A DNA stretch of 64,000 nucleotides from Holothuria scabra (taxonomy: Eukaryota > Echinodermata > Holothuroidea > Aspidochirotida > Holothuriidae), in assembly GCA_037179385.1 (NCBI GenBank), contig CM074184.1, positions 11,550,001-11,614,000 on the forward strand. The letters run 5' to 3'. How positions within the stretch are numbered: position 1 is the stretch's first letter; each line of letters starts with the position of its first letter. The notes below the pieces were generated by a model that had not been told where the DNA came from, made no database searches, and saw only the letters and a program-made list of their open reading frames with translations. Below are positions 46,177 to 59,180 of the stretch, piece by piece. A program made the translations under genes and the position numbers.

Positions 46177-47852
46177 ATTGTGTAAACAAACATTGCTCAG
46201 ACTGCATAGAGGTAGCTTACGCCCAATGGAAACTTTGGTGGATATACATTATTCCGCAGATGAAAAGAATCAAATCTAAAATGACCATTTTCACTATTGA
46301 ACATGTTGAACAGTCAATTGCGTGTTGTTGGCATGTCAATTTTGCCACTCTTTTTTCCGTTTTTACCTTATCCGCTCCTTCGACAAACCAATTTGAGACG
46401 ATGTGATGATGTTCAATTCATCTTCATTCTATTCCGTTCATTGCTTTATCCATCGATGCCACTAAGTAAGAATTATTTTTCTTTCAAAAGTATTCTGCTT
46501 CTATCTGAGTGCCACGTACAAAATTTCCTGCTTCTGAATTAGATCTGTGTAAAAAGTGAACTGACGTATGTACAGTATTGTACATGTATACGTATAAATG
46601 TACTCGATCTCGACATACACACAAATCCCTGAAATCGTCCTGATTTATGAGGTAAATCTTCCTAATTTCAAGACCTCAATGTTGGCAGCCCTGGAATACC
46701 ACATAAAGTAACACAAAACATGATTTGGGGGAATACATGTATGTACTGTACTGTAGGGGGTGGCTTCATATTGACATTCATGTTTTAAGTCTAGTTCATG
46801 TTTAAATAAATGCTTGTGTTAGTGCCATGAATTGAGCCAAATCCAGGCATGGGTTGCCTGCTTGCTTGCCAGTCAGTTGCATGGAACAAATTTTAGTGGT
46901 GGAGCCTTGTATTCCCTTCTTGCAGTGGCTAAAATGGTTAAGTTTGTATAACATTCTCTTCCCAAGTGGTATAGTAATGATATGTGCATGAGAAAAATAG
47001 CTCAATGCTCTCCATAGCACCTTCAGGGTTGATGAAGTCAAAAAAAAATAATTCCCACGTCCCAATGACCCCCCTATTTATCAATGAACTGTACTGTAAC
47101 AATTGCAGACAAGTATTACTGTACAATGCATGCTTCCCTGTCTAGCCACAGTCTCACAGTACAGCTTTCTGAAGAGGAGTTCACTGGCATCCTACGGTAT
47201 ACAACATGCAAACTAAGAAAAGCATAACTCAACCATCAAAATTACTGTAGGTTGTTAATGAGAAACCTTTAAATTTACTGAGGTAACATTCTCACCAAAA
47301 AGGTTAGTTAAAATTTTGAATGGTTTGCTCCCCCCTGGGTTTAAATAATTTAGCTCGGTCTGCTCCTCATTATAAGAAAACTACAAACAGCAGTGTTAAA
47401 AATGCAGTGTAATAATAGTTCAAAGGGTTAATAATTGAATACAGTAAATAAAATGCATGCACTTTCAAACAAATGTAAAACTTCTGTTTTGAACAAGACT
47501 AGAAAATCTTTCTAAGAGAAACAATGGAGGGTTCTTGTCTTCCTATTTGTAAGGTGAAATCAAAAGCTCTTGGTGAAAACCAAAGCAAAAATAGTAGGTA
47601 GCTATTTGTTGGCATGTTGGGATTTTGACTCTTCTGCACCTGTGGAAGACAGTAAATACAGTAGTAATTGAATACTTGTAATGTAGACTGCGATGTAACA
47701 AAGTTCATTTCAAAGACCTATTGTACCTACTAACTAACTCACAAACTGATCTACAGTGCTAGTCACTGTAAGGTTCTTACTGTATACCAAACCAACAACT
47801 CTGAAAGTTAAACACAAACCTATCCTAGGATCATTTTATAGGATCATTTGAT
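46177..47852. other. Spacer between the two CR1 copies
   Basis: AT-rich sequence with scattered TACTGTA words. I see no exon, RNA gene or clear repeat. Short open frames on both strands look like chance. Confidence 0.4.
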
Positions 47853-50403
47853 ACGATACTGTCAGTGGTAGGGGTAGAGGGGTTTTACTGTTTGTCAAGG
47901 ATAGTATAAATTGTGTTGAAGTCACCAGCACATTTTCCTGTGGGTTCTCTAACTGCTTGTGGTGTAAACTTAGCTTAAAATAGCAATGAGTATGGCACCC
48001 CCTTGCTTGTGGGTATTGTTTACCGTTCACCAAATTCTTGCGCGGAGAATAATCAGAGTTTGTTCCAAATTTTTAGGAAAATTTCTTCCAAAAGAGCTGT
48101 TGTGTTTGGGGATTTTAACTTTCCTGATATTGATTGGCATTCCTGTACTAGTGGGTCACATGGGAGGGATTTTCTAGAGGTTGTGACTGATGGTTTCTTT
48201 ACCCAGCATGTTCTGTTTCCCACTCATGAGGATAATTGCCTTGATTTGGTGTTAAGTGCTGATGAGAACATGGTTAGAAATGTAGCTGCTAATGGTGGTA
48301 AGATAGGGTCCAGTGACCATGACCTTATTTGGTTTGAGTTACATTGTTTCAGCAATCATAATAGTAGTGACAAAACAATTCTAGATTTCAGCAAGGCTAA
48401 CTTTACTCGTGCTAAGGAGCTTTTAACCATAGATTGGGCGGCCCGTTTGTCTCACTTGGGCCCAGCTGAGGCGTGGAGTGTTTTCCGGGATGTTGTTTCT
48501 GACACAACAAAGTTGTGTACTATCCCACTTAAGAAAGCTGTTGTTAAAAGTAGGCCTATTTAGATTTCTAGAGAAGTTCTTAGAGCAACTAGGAAGAAAC
48601 GTAAGTGATGGCGTCCCTATAGGGCCTGTAAAAGCCCAGGTAGCTTAGCGGCTTACAAGAAGCAGGAACTCTTAGTTAAAAATTTGGTAGTCTTTGGTAA
48701 AATTGAGGAATCATCTTTGTTGGGGACTTGTAGGGGTTCTGATGTCTCTTCTTCAATCAGTTATGTCATTTTCTCGGAGGAACAAGTTGTAAAAAGTTAA
48801 AGAGTTTGAAAGCTAGTAAGACCCCTGGGCCAGATGGGGTCCACCCAGCCATTTTACGTGAATGCTCTCAGATTTTGTCAGTTCCTCTTTCCATCATTTT
48901 TCAGAAGTGTCTGGATTTGAGTTTTCTTCCTATTGACTGGCGGGTAGCAAATGTTACTCCAATTTTTTAGAAGGGGGATCGAAGTAATCCTTGCAATTAC
49001 AGGCCTGTCAGTTTAACCAGTGTTGTGTGCAAAGTTATGGAATCTTTAATTAAGAATAAATTACTTTAAAAGTATCTTTTAGATAATGAGTTACTTAATT
49101 GTAACAGCATGGTTTCCTGACAAGCAGATCTTGTGTTACTAACTTACTGAGCTTTCTTGAAGATGTCTCTTCATCTCTTGATTCTGGGTATGGCGTTGAT
49201 GTCATTTACCTTAACTTTTCAAAGGCTTTTGATAAAGTGCCATTAGGTACTGTAGGCTAACAGTTAAACTGCATAGGTTAGGGGTTCAGGGCAATTGTGC
49301 TGATTGGGTAAATTTGTGGCTTCATGGTAGATCTCAGAGAGTTGCTGTCAATGGTAACTTCTCCTCTTGGAAAGAAGTCAAGTGGAGTACCACAGGGTTC
49401 TGTCCTTGGCCCACTTCTTTTCTTAATTTTCATCAATGATATTGATAGTTCTCTTACATCTCGTAAAAGTAAGTTTGCAGATGATACTAAGCTTTATAGG
49501 AAGATTAGCATTTTGGATGATGCCTTACTGCTGCAGAAAGATCTGGATAGGTTATTTTCTTGGTCTCATACCTGGCAAATGTCTTTTAATGCAGATAAGT
49601 GTAAGGTCCTTCATTTTGGTCCCAAAAGTTTAGCTATGATTATAACATGAATGGTAGCGTTTTAAGTAATGTCACCTTTGAGAAAGATGTGGGTGTTGTA
49701 ATTACTGGGGATTTAAAGTCATCAAGGCAGTGTGCAGCCACTGCTGCAAAGGCTAATAGAGTGCTTGGAGTGATCACGGGGAATTTCATCAATTTTAGTA
49801 AGGATATTGTACTTAATTTGTATAAGCAGTTGGTATGACCCCATCTTGACTATGCAGCTCAGGCTTGGAGCCCCCTCTATGAAAAGGGCAAGTTTCTTTT
49901 AGAGCAAGTTGAGAGGAGAGCCACTCGCCTTATACCCGAGGTGAGAAATTTACCTTATCATGCTAGGCTTAAACATCTTGGGCTTACCACTTTGGAGCTG
50001 AGAAGGATTAGGGGAGACATGCTCCAGGTTTACAAGTTTCTTTGTGAAAGGAATCCCCTTCTAACCCTTCTGAGTTATTTAAGGGTGCAAAGTAATTCTC
50101 GGGTGCATGGGCATTGTAAAAAGCTGGAAAAGCCTTTTGCAAGGCTTTACATTAGGAAGTTTAGTTTCTCCCATAGAGTTGTCAATGAGTGGAATTGTCT
50201 ACCAGATTAGGTAGTTAACTCCCCGTCAGTTCACTGCTTTAAGGTTAACATTGACAAGTTTTTCCATGGCTTTGGTAGAATCTGATTTGGGGCAGTTGTC
50301 AAGCTTTGGTGGTTTGACTTTTGATTAGGGCTTGGACTTCAGGACATCTTATGGCGCCTTGGCCCTTCTTTGCCCTTCAACCTGTTATGTTATGTCATGT
50401 TAA
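47853..50403 (+). mobile_element. CR1-like retrotransposon copy 2, 5'-truncated and degenerate
   Basis: The sequence matches copy 1 from about 43467 onward. It begins inside the endonuclease (the GRGGGVLLFVKD region) and runs to the same 3' tail of TTATG units near 50385-50398. Damage visible: stops inside the RT region (for example near 48562 and 48968), a deletion of roughly 185 bp near 48690 relative to 44290-44475, small indels near 49070, 49250 and 49380, and a stop in the C-terminal region near 50208. It keeps SGVPQGSVLGPLLF and FADD at 49390-49490. The 5' truncation is typical of incomplete reverse transcription. Where copy 1 has frame breaks at 43829, 43975 and 45790, this copy keeps the ancestral reading. 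Confidence 0.9.
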
Positions 50404-50404
50404 G

Positions 50405-50658
50405 TTTTGTTTCTCCCATAGAGTTGTCAACGAGTGGAATTGTCTGCCAGATTGGGTACCATTTAACCCCCCCCCCCCCGTCAGTTCACTGCTTTAAGGT
50501 TAACATTGACAAGTTCTTCCATGACCGTGGTAGAATCTGATTGTTTGGGGCTGTTGTGTATGTTTGGTGGTTTGACTTTTGATTAGGGCTTGGACTTCAG
50601 GGCATCTTATGGGGCCTTGGCCCTCCTTTGCCCTTCAACCTGTTATGTTACGTTATAA
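50405..50658 (+). mobile_element. CR1-like 3'-end fragment, copy 3
   Basis: About 250 bp repeats the last part of the CR1 element, from the FSHRVVNEWNCLPDW coding segment through the 3' UTR, and ends again in TTATG-like units (50640-50656). It starts immediately after the tail of copy 2. It contains a poly-C run at about 50466-50478 where the other copies read AACTCCCCxTCAG. The arrangement suggests either a heavily 5'-truncated insertion into the tail of copy 2 or a local duplication. Confidence 0.8.
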
Positions 50659-51284
50659 CAAAGCCAAGGCATATATTTTTAATCCTGGAATTTCATATCT
50701 GGTTGGCTAACCTACCGCATTTCTTTCAAGTAGACTGTGAGTATTATCTGTTTATAGGCTAACTGGCTTAGCTCTAGCGATGTAATCATAATTTTGCTGA
50801 ACTGGTACATATGGTTTACACACTTAACTTAAACAAAGTTAGGCCTACACATCGAGTTTTTTGCCTAACTGGCCAATATTTGAAGTAAAAATGATACAAA
50901 ATGCATCTTACATGATGTGAATATGACTTGTACCTCATATTATGGATCACACATGACAAATGTAATCATTTTCTTGTTGAAAAGGTAAAATAAATACTGC
51001 CATGTGTTTTGGCGGAACTCAGTCCCAAACGTTGTAACTACAGTACAAAATCCACTACTTGAAGTCCATCCAAATTACTATATTTAAGAAAAGCTAAAAA
51101 AGAAATCCAAACCTTACAACTTAAAGCACATTAATTGGTGAGTTAAACATCCTAAGTAAGTTCGGCAGAACTTTATTTCTGTGAATTATCCGCGATTTTG
51201 TATGGTTCATCCTTGAACAGGACTGTGTACTAGGCTTAATGGTAGGACCTACTCTGTACACATATCATTTCTAAAAACAGAAAA
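50659..51284. other. Intergenic spacer before candidate exon
   Basis: AT-rich, unique-looking sequence. No gene or repeat was recognised. Confidence 0.4.
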
Positions 51285-51311
51285 ATGGCTGCTGCTGAAA
51301 GAGGTCTTCAA
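51285..51311 (+). CDS. Candidate first coding exon of an unrecognised gene
   Basis: An ATG followed by MAAAERGLQ ends in a strong GTGAGTG donor at 51312, in phase 0. The alanine-rich N terminus is typical of true initiation segments. It joins without a break to the candidate exon at 56404. An acceptor-like CTAAAAACAG lies just upstream, so the exon may begin at about 51281 with a spliced 5' UTR. I do not recognise the protein. Nine codons are weak evidence by themselves. Confidence 0.3.
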
Positions 51312-51965
51312 GTGAGTGTTCTGTAGCATTTTGCATCAGAAAGTACTAACCAAATTGTATGTATACATATTTTGATTAACTATACAGTAAATAACATAAA
51401 ACTGATTTGAATTGTTTAAGGATAGCAACGGTGAAATTAAGTGATGAATGAGCTATTTATGCTGTGATCAATTTTCCTCTTATTAAAGTCCTGAAAATTG
51501 CAGGGGCAGGGTTTGTACAGAAGCGCACTGTGGCCAAGGACCCTAGTGTGGAGTAAAATGAAGTTGACTCGTAGCATATCTCCTGTTCAAGGACTACGTA
51601 CAGCAATGTCCTACATACTACAGTCCATTGCACTGGATCACCTTCATGTCCCTTGCATGATCCAATTAATATTTAATATGGGCTACATAAGAAACTAGCC
51701 TAGGCCTATTCCATTCTGTTGCCATGAGGAGAACATTAACACAACAACATAATCCATTCCAGTTGTGCAGGAGTGTACTGTAATGTTATTTTTTCATTTT
51801 TTTCTTGCTAAAATATTTTTACCTGTATTATACTGTTTTTTAACTATATCATGTTTATTACTGTATACTGGACAGGTGGTTTTTGGATCAATGTACTGTA
51901 CATTTACTCACCACCCCCTGTACCCCCGTACCAAAATTGTAGTTTGTGGTGAGAGGTTTGGCCCT

Positions 51966-52172
51966 TTAAAGGGAAAACTAGTAAACTGTCCTGTTTCATG
52001 ATTGGCCGTAGAGTGTCATGTGACAACTTTTTCTCCTCAAATGTGAAATTTACTACAAGTAACTGCTTAGTTTATCTTGCATGTATGCAATATTATAAAC
52101 AGATTAATAGGAAAATGGTAATATTTAGCTGTTGATTCAAAATAAGTTTGAGGGACTGCTCTTGACCTATAA
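51966..52172. mobile_element. MITE-B copy (AAGGGCAAGAGCAGT family)
   Basis: Starts at TTAA 51966-51969 with AGGGAAAACTAGTAAACTG and ends GGACTGCTCTTGACCT followed by ATAA. The interior has TTTCATGATTGGCCG, TCATGTGACA, CTCAAATGTGAAAT and CTGCTTAGTTTATCTTGC. Its left TTAA is also the right TTAA of a MITE-A end (about 51907-51969), so two families abut at one site. Confidence 0.7.
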
Positions 52173-53199
52173 AATGAGTTGTACTTGGTGTAAGTGGCAT
52201 TAGTTTGTACACAGGGACTGAATGAAAGTACTGTAATACATCTACTCAAGGTATACTCAGTACATTCATGCACATATTGTAAAAGGTACTAGTATGTCAA
52301 CTGCATATGTTGGGATTGACTGAGCACTGATTATTGGGAGATTTTAATTAAGTATAGATTAGCAATTTTTTACTTCAATTGTTTTTTGCAGATACACTGT
52401 ATTTTTTTATAATTTTATTGTAGAATCATTGTAGCCATATTTTTGTTGTCAAAGAATCACATTTCAGGGCATTTTGCACATCAAAGGTTCAACATTGTAC
52501 AGTATAGGTAGTATAGAATGAAGACTCAGCCAGAAGTAGGGGGCCAAAGGTTCTGTTTGACATATGGATGCATGAGCTGGAAGACTCCAAAATCAACAAC
52601 TCTATTGAACAAATTGATTCCAATCTAAGTGGTGAAGTTGTTTTGTGAGTTTCAATCAGTGACCTTTTGAAATCTCTTTAACATTGATATTGAAATGTTA
52701 AAAGTAGCATTAATGTCATAAACACCACATGAACTTTTTTCAAACCATCAATTATATCTCCCCTGAGTGGTATGTATATAAACCTAAGCAAACTCAATTT
52801 ACGCAACCTTTGTATGCGTGATTTGATAAACCCTTGATGAGCACAGGTCAGGTTTATGTGCATTCTGTAATCAGGCAAGTTATCAGAGGGAGATACTTAG
52901 CTATTTTGCAGTTTACATCAGAAAGGTGTATATAGGTACAGTGCTTGGTCAATATTCAGTACAGTACATGTTTGCAGCATACAGAAAATCATTTTATTGT
53001 CATCCACTTGTCACCCCAAACAACAGCCCTGGGGTCCCAAATTTGTCAGAGTTGGTTCTGCTGTTTGATTGACATCAAATTCCAAAAGAAGCTTTTAAAC
53101 AGCATGCAAAGGGAATATTTTGATTATAATACAGTACAGCCAAAGGGTCTTGTACTGTATGCCTACCAAGATATGCTCCTCCTAAGCAATGACCAGCTG

Positions 53200-53455
53200 T
53201 AACCATCAAGTAGTTAGGGCATCAGACTTGCAGTGGGGAGGTCACGAGTTTGAGTCCTTCCCACATGATTCTGAAGACTTTAAAAACGGAACTTACTGTA
53301 CTGCCGTTGTGCTTGGTACTCAGCATAAGCAACAGAGTAGGGAAACAAGCCAGTGAGCCACAACTGGAAAAAAAGGCCATTTATTTTTCAGCTCAACTTG
53401 AACAAATTGGTTGGAAACTGGGCCATAAAACTCCATCAAACGTAACCTAACCTAA
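53200..53455 (+). mobile_element. tRNA-derived SINE, same family
   Basis: The head has AAGTAGTTAGGGCATCAGAC and GAGTTTGAGTCC (B-box-like). The body has GCTTGGTACTCAGCATAAGC and GTGAGCCACAACTGG. The tail ends CGTAACCTAACCTAAG. It is nearly complete compared with the copy at 3601-3855. Confidence 0.75.
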
Positions 53456-56403
53456 GCAGTGACATAAGCTTAATATTTTGTCTCTACAAAGAGGCGGTTT
53501 ATATAGCTGTGGGAGAGGCTTATAAGTGAATAGGTACTGTAGGGAGATTTTCAACTGTTTTGAGTGTGATGGTTTTGCCATTGACAATTATGTTGTACAT
53601 TAATGGTCATATCGTAAGAATTTTTACAGAGCATGCTATCCATTGTGGTAAAACAGCGAGAAACAGTATCAGGTAAAAAGGAAAGCAGTAATATATTGCA
53701 TGTTAATGTAGGGTGTATATTGCAAAATCCTGAAATGTGGTCCATAATTTATTCTCAAGTATTCTGTTCAGATTGCTACACTTGTACTCAGTAAGTATTA
53801 CTAGGTTAGCTTTACAGGTGTATGTGTGCTTTATTACACTCAGTGTAGTGTGTGGCACACAGTCCCAAATCACCCTATCACAGTTTATGTTTGCAATTGG
53901 CAAGATTTAGTTTAAACAAAGGCCATTTTGTTGTAATGCTTTCTTGTTGAATTAGTGCTTCATCTGTGGGCCTACAGTAGGTTGCAGGTAAATCAGCAGG
54001 AGTGCAACATATTGTATAGTGGGTGTACAAAACTGAAAAGCAAGGTTGAAACATGATTAACATGATTTATTACTGTGTCAGTTTATCAAAAACTGTTAGA
54101 TATTTAGGTAAATACTAGAGATGAAAGCTGATAACCACATGAATTGTCTGATAATGCTTCAACAATAGGGCATGATCTAATGCAACATTATCTTAGCAAC
54201 TTGGTTAGGGGTAGTAAATGTATTCCTTTCAAGTCTTTATCCTCTTTATACAGTAGATAAACATAGACATGGCATATAAGGCAGTGGTTGGCCTTACTTT
54301 GCAGGAAATAATGAGCACATGCCCTATCCATATTCAAGTCCATACTGCATACTCCCAAGTTAAGAGGGGCTACATGCGGGTCCAGCTGATACGTCCGTTG
54401 ATGGATCGCCAGCCTGGGGAAGGGGGTGCCCCTTTAGGAAAATCTTTGAATTTTAGAAGTGTCTGCATGTATGCAAAATGGTCGCACTTACTTTTTTGGC
54501 AAATCAGTCAACACAATTTTGCTAGTTTACTGCCAAAAAAAGTTCAGTACGGTACTGAAATTTTTGTGGTAACCTAGAAAAATTTTGTATTGAGAGATTT
54601 GCCCAAAAATATTACACAGATACTCACAAAGGCTCAATTACTAAAACCTCTCCTAATCACAATATTCAATTGTTATTGTTGCCTTAAATTTTGGTGCAGT
54701 ACCAGTACAGTTTGCAAATGTCAACTTGAGATGTCACTTATGGTTGTACCATGCTGTAAGTGATTTCCTATATGCTGTATCTTCATGCATCTTGCATGGA
54801 CTTCTAGCCATGAAAACACATGTAGTCAAGAACGGAGAACTTTGCATGACGTTATTATACTCTTTATGCAATGACAGGAGTACATTCCATTCCTGCTGCG
54901 AAGGTTAGCCAATAGTTATGTTGCAGCAGCAAACCTGTCCCTTCGTACCTTAGGTCAGTTTGTACCTATAGGCCTATGCATTGTTTGGAAGGGTGAGCAA
55001 TATGCTGTGACATACGATTTACTGAAGTTATCGGTAACGAAAAATATTCAAAAGTTTGTGGGGTTCTCTAACTAAGAATACTTCGGAGATTTGAAATACT
55101 GGTTTTTCAGAGGGCTGGGCGGGTCAGGGTTTCAGTGTTCAAATGTGGGTCAAACCCGTGAATTGCAGGTCACTTGGGGGGTATGATATTGTGCAAAAGC
55201 TTGAGCAGTGGATCAACCAACTATAAAGCAATCTAATCAGTTAGCATGCTAAAAATGAGGTTCTGTGCAGATGTGAGATGAGTGAAGATTTAGTCCCCTG
55301 GATACAGTATATTATTTAGACCTAGAGAAAACTTTCTACACTTTCCTTTCTACACTTTTGGATGGGCTATTCTGTGTCTCTGTGATAAGTTCAATATCTT
55401 ACCCAAAATTTAGAAAGTGCTTTGGAAACTAAAACTGCTGCATATTTATTGTATAAAATGCAAAACCTGTGGATAAGTGAAGAATCAATGATTCTTTACT
55501 TTTTTCCCTAAGATACTAGAGGGTGTCAGTCATTAATAGCTCTTCCTCAGTGCAAACTTTTCAATTTCAGAATACTGTAGGAAGAATGTCTGTTCTGTGC
55601 TGCCCCAATCAGTGAAAAGATAGAAAATGGTCACAATGTTGGATGGGACTTTCAGGCATATGAATTTACAATAAATGTACACAAAAAGCATATGCATGCG
55701 CATTTTGCTTTACACATGTAGATATATATAGGATGTTTAGCCTAAGTATTAAAGGTATGCACACAGTAGTGGCACTCAGAAGTCATGGTCAGCCAAAAGT
55801 GCGAAGCAATCCTATTGAGTAAACAGAGTGCAGTGCAATTTAAGTACACTGCAAGGCTATATGAAGTGGAGGAATGGTATCTTCTTTTGTAAGCATTCCC
55901 ACTTTGTGTACATTGCAATCCCTGAAGATTTATCACTCCATCTGCTTCATGAAACTCCCTGTTATCTCTATAATAGTCTTCCATTTAATCAGCTTGTTTG
56001 TTGTAATCTATTGCAATGATGATTTCAGGCCTGGTGCATCCTCATAGATCATTGGTACACATTTCAGGAAAGCTTTGGTACTGAAAATTACCTGTGTACA
56101 ACAGGTCTGCTTCAGCCCCATTTTTGCATAGCTTTTTGAATAAGGTACTAGCTTCCTCAATATGTTTGACAATTAGAATGCTGAATTGAACATTTTCTTC
56201 TCTGAAGTTTGCATGGGTGGTTAAAGTCATTTACTATTCTTTTCTCATGGTTTGGAAACTTGTCAGTTATGTCACTTTTTTGTAGCATAGTTCATGAATG
56301 GTATCCCGTGTGAGTTTAATGTTTACATGTACACACAACACATAATCCTATTGGTTTGGTGTTATCATTGACACATACTCTGTCTCCACTTTCTTTCTAA
56401 CAG

Positions 56404-56506
56404 CCACCTTCCTCGGACGGAAAGAAGTTGCTTGACCTGGTATGTGCTATTGATCTGGCCTGCAGCCAAGGTGGATGTCATGTGATTTATATGCTGCTTG
56501 TTAAAG
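56404..56506 (+). CDS. Candidate second exon of the same unrecognised gene
   Basis: A pyrimidine-rich CTTTCTTTCTAACAG acceptor and a GGTAAG-type donor (GTAAGT at 56507) enclose 103 bases. The phase-0 frame is fully open: 34 codons beginning PPSSDGKKLLDLV, then one extra base. An internal GTATGT after GACCTG (56439) could be an alternative donor. If this exon were spliced straight to the SLC25A10 exon at 63872, the frame would hit a stop after five codons (48 codons in all), so it is either a separate gene or an upstream reading frame. I do not recognise the sequence. A TTAA-flanked MITE begins 15 bases after the donor. Confidence 0.4.
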
Positions 56507-56520
56507 GTAAGTTATCAACA

Positions 56521-57097
56521 TTAAGGTGTACCTCAAGTAAAAAAATTCAAAAATATGTAATTAAGAGAATGAAAAGTAAATATTAACAGTCCAACTCCCA
56601 TCTTCTTAGGACATTCCTGAGCTGAGATATAAAATGCTGAAGTTTATTCACTTAAAACAGATTGGTCCAGTGCACAATAATTTATGACTCTCTTGTTGTA
56701 CAACTCTCAGAACCTGCTTTGTTTTCCTTTAAAATTAAAAATGTTTTTTGACCTTGAACACTTCCTGTTTTTTTTGCACAGCATGTTGTACAGAAAGGGC
56801 TTAATTAATTACATCACCCCATTAGAGTAAGAGTGCTATCACACCTTGGTACAAGGTGCAGTAACTTTCCGCCAGAAAAACAAAGAAATACAAAGATTGT
56901 AATTTGAGTTGTACAACAATGACATCACAGATTATTGCACAATACACCATTTTAAGTTTAGTGAATGAACTTCAACATTCATTTTATTCCTCAGTTCCAG
57001 AATGTCCTATGAAGATGGGAGTTGGACTGTTAGAATTCATTTTTCATGCTCTTAATAATGTATATTTTTGTATTTTTGGACTTGAGGTACACTTTAA
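56521..57097. mobile_element. MITE-G copy 2 (TTAA-flanked)
   Basis: TTAA at 56521-56524 and 57094-57097. Ends GGTGTACCTCAAGT and complement of AGTGTACCTCAAGT. Size 577 bp. It starts 15 bases after the donor of the candidate exon at 56404-56506. Confidence 0.8.
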
Positions 57098-58013
57098 GGA
57101 AGAGAGGAACTTTGGTCAGAGGGGATGGGAATGGCCTGCAGGGGCACATTTAAGCAGGATTTTAAAAACCTTAAATGACAGGCAGAAATTTTGGTCCACC
57201 GGGGGAATGGTTGCCTGCATAGCAGACTGTGGGGCATATTTCTTGTTCAGTCATATCCCCACCAAGTCTGCCAAAGTGAACACCAAACAGATCCTTTGGA
57301 TATTTATAGAAATGTGTGGCCTCGAGACTGGATGAATGTTAGTGAATATTCACAACAAGGCAACTTCTGGTCCCATTTATATCATGCAGTAGCCCATCCC
57401 ACTCACAGATTTGATATGACAGCGTAAAGCACACTTCCTGGTAGTACCCACTGGACAGTTGGTTATGAGTGATCTGATCAGGTTTCAATCTACTCCTTCA
57501 GTTTACAACAACAAGAATACACACACTCGCTGAAAACGATAGCATTAAAAATGAGGCAGGACATGGATAAGTCATATTATGGTAATGAAGTTTGCGTCCA
57601 ATTTGGACATAAAGTAAAATTCAGTCTTTTGAAGCTTGGTGATGTGTACAAAAAAATATCAACATGGACGCATGTCTGAACAAGAATTTATATCTGGCTA
57701 TTTCTGGAAACATCTAATCTTGTTGTCTTTTACCCCTACGGCTTATCTGCATGTCATGCCTTCTAAAAGGAAGAGCCAATTGAATTCATTTATTTCAGTT
57801 AAATAGTTGTTGCAAGTGTGATTACATCTGCTCTAAAACTGTTGGTGGTACAGACCTACATATCAAAGTATTTTTCTATGTGAGCCATTTGTCTAGTTGC
57901 CTTAAATTAAATGGTTTTTCAGGAATGACATTGAAGCGGTGTTGTAAGTAAAGGAAGGGAATACCTTTGCAGCAGTTTTACTGCTTATCTTCATTCCTTT
58001 AGGTGGACCTTAA

Positions 58014-59180
58014 GCAAGGGCGGATATAAGGAAATTTGTTTTGGGGGGCAAACCCAACTTGAGACCAAGACGTCTCAAATAGTATCAGGGGATGTCGTCC
58101 AAAAATTTTTTTGGGGGGAGGGGTAATGAGAAGTGGTGACTAACTGCACGAAAGACTATCTAAGCGGAGCGCCACCTTCGGTTGGCGCGGAGCGCACAGA
58201 AAATTTTGAAAAATCGCAACCTCTCAGATAGCAAGAAATTGCATTTGCCTGGCTTGTAAGTAGAATTTAAGCAGTCGTTATTTTGAGCTTTCCTTTGCAA
58301 AATATTCGGTTTTCGAGATATAAGCAACTGAAGTTGACACATTTTCTACAAAAGGTAAATTTGTTTTGTTTTTTATTTATTTTTGATCTTGCCGTTTGAT
58401 CATGAATTGATGAGGGATGCTATCTTGCCCTTAAGGCAAATTAAGTTTTTAAACTTCCATTGCTCAGGATGCACTTATGGTTACAACATATCACAGTTAA
58501 ATTGTATAACTGTGGTGTTAAATTTTCGAGAAAAACAACATTTCCATCAATGTGAATACATGACATCATGCCTACTTGTTGTAAGTTAACTCTTGGTACA
58601 AAATATGTCAACTTTAATTCTAATATCTCGAGAACCAAACATGGGAAATAGTAAAAATTTCCCCAGTAAGCTATGCCGAGAATATGTTCCTCTTCAAAAT
58701 ATCAAACATAAATTTGTTTTGGACTTTTTTGTTTCAAGGAGCTGCACACCACTGAAAATAAATTGATATCATAACTTTTCGAATCATATTAACCCATATG
58801 ACCAGTGGTCATATGAGTTAAACCTGAATCGGTCACACAGAATTATTGGTAGCACTACCAGCACCAATAACAGTACTGATTCTATACTTCTGTGGTGCTG
58901 GTAGCGCTATCAAAGCTTCTGGGCGGCCAGTACTGGGCTAAAATTTTGTTACAATGATGAACTATATCCTCGACAATAAGGCATTAATTTATATTTTATA
59001 ATTAAATATGACATTTGTATAAGAGAAGAGGCTGGGGTACTTTGCCCAGATTAAGAAAAAGGCTACTTTTGTCATATCGAATAATGTTATTTTTGGAAAA
59101 TTGAAGACCATGCTTTGGAAATGTTTGGGGGTGGGGCAAGTGCCCTCCCATGCCCCTATGGCGAGCCGCTAACGACCTTA
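58014..59180. mobile_element. Possible old TIR element containing repeat F copy 3 and a TTCG-loop hairpin
   Basis: The left part AAGGGCGGATATAAGG with a G-run (TTTTGGGGGGCAAAC) and the right part GTGCCCTCCCATGCCCCTAT plus GCGAGCCGC resemble the opposed ends of a GC-tipped element, but the inverted match is weak. Inside lie the hairpin at 58169-58188 and repeat F sequence at 58370-58770. Confidence 0.35.

Larger units (their letters stand above)
51312..56403 (+). other. Candidate intron / gene-free stretch
   Basis: It holds a short right end of MITE-A (about 51907-51969), a MITE-B copy (51966-52172) and a tRNA-derived SINE (53200-53455). The remainder, including 53460-56400, is AT-rich with no feature I can support. 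Confidence 0.4.

Noticed and set aside
56904..57335. 143-codon plus-strand frame
   Set aside because: Its first third is the right half of MITE-G and the rest has no recognisable domain.
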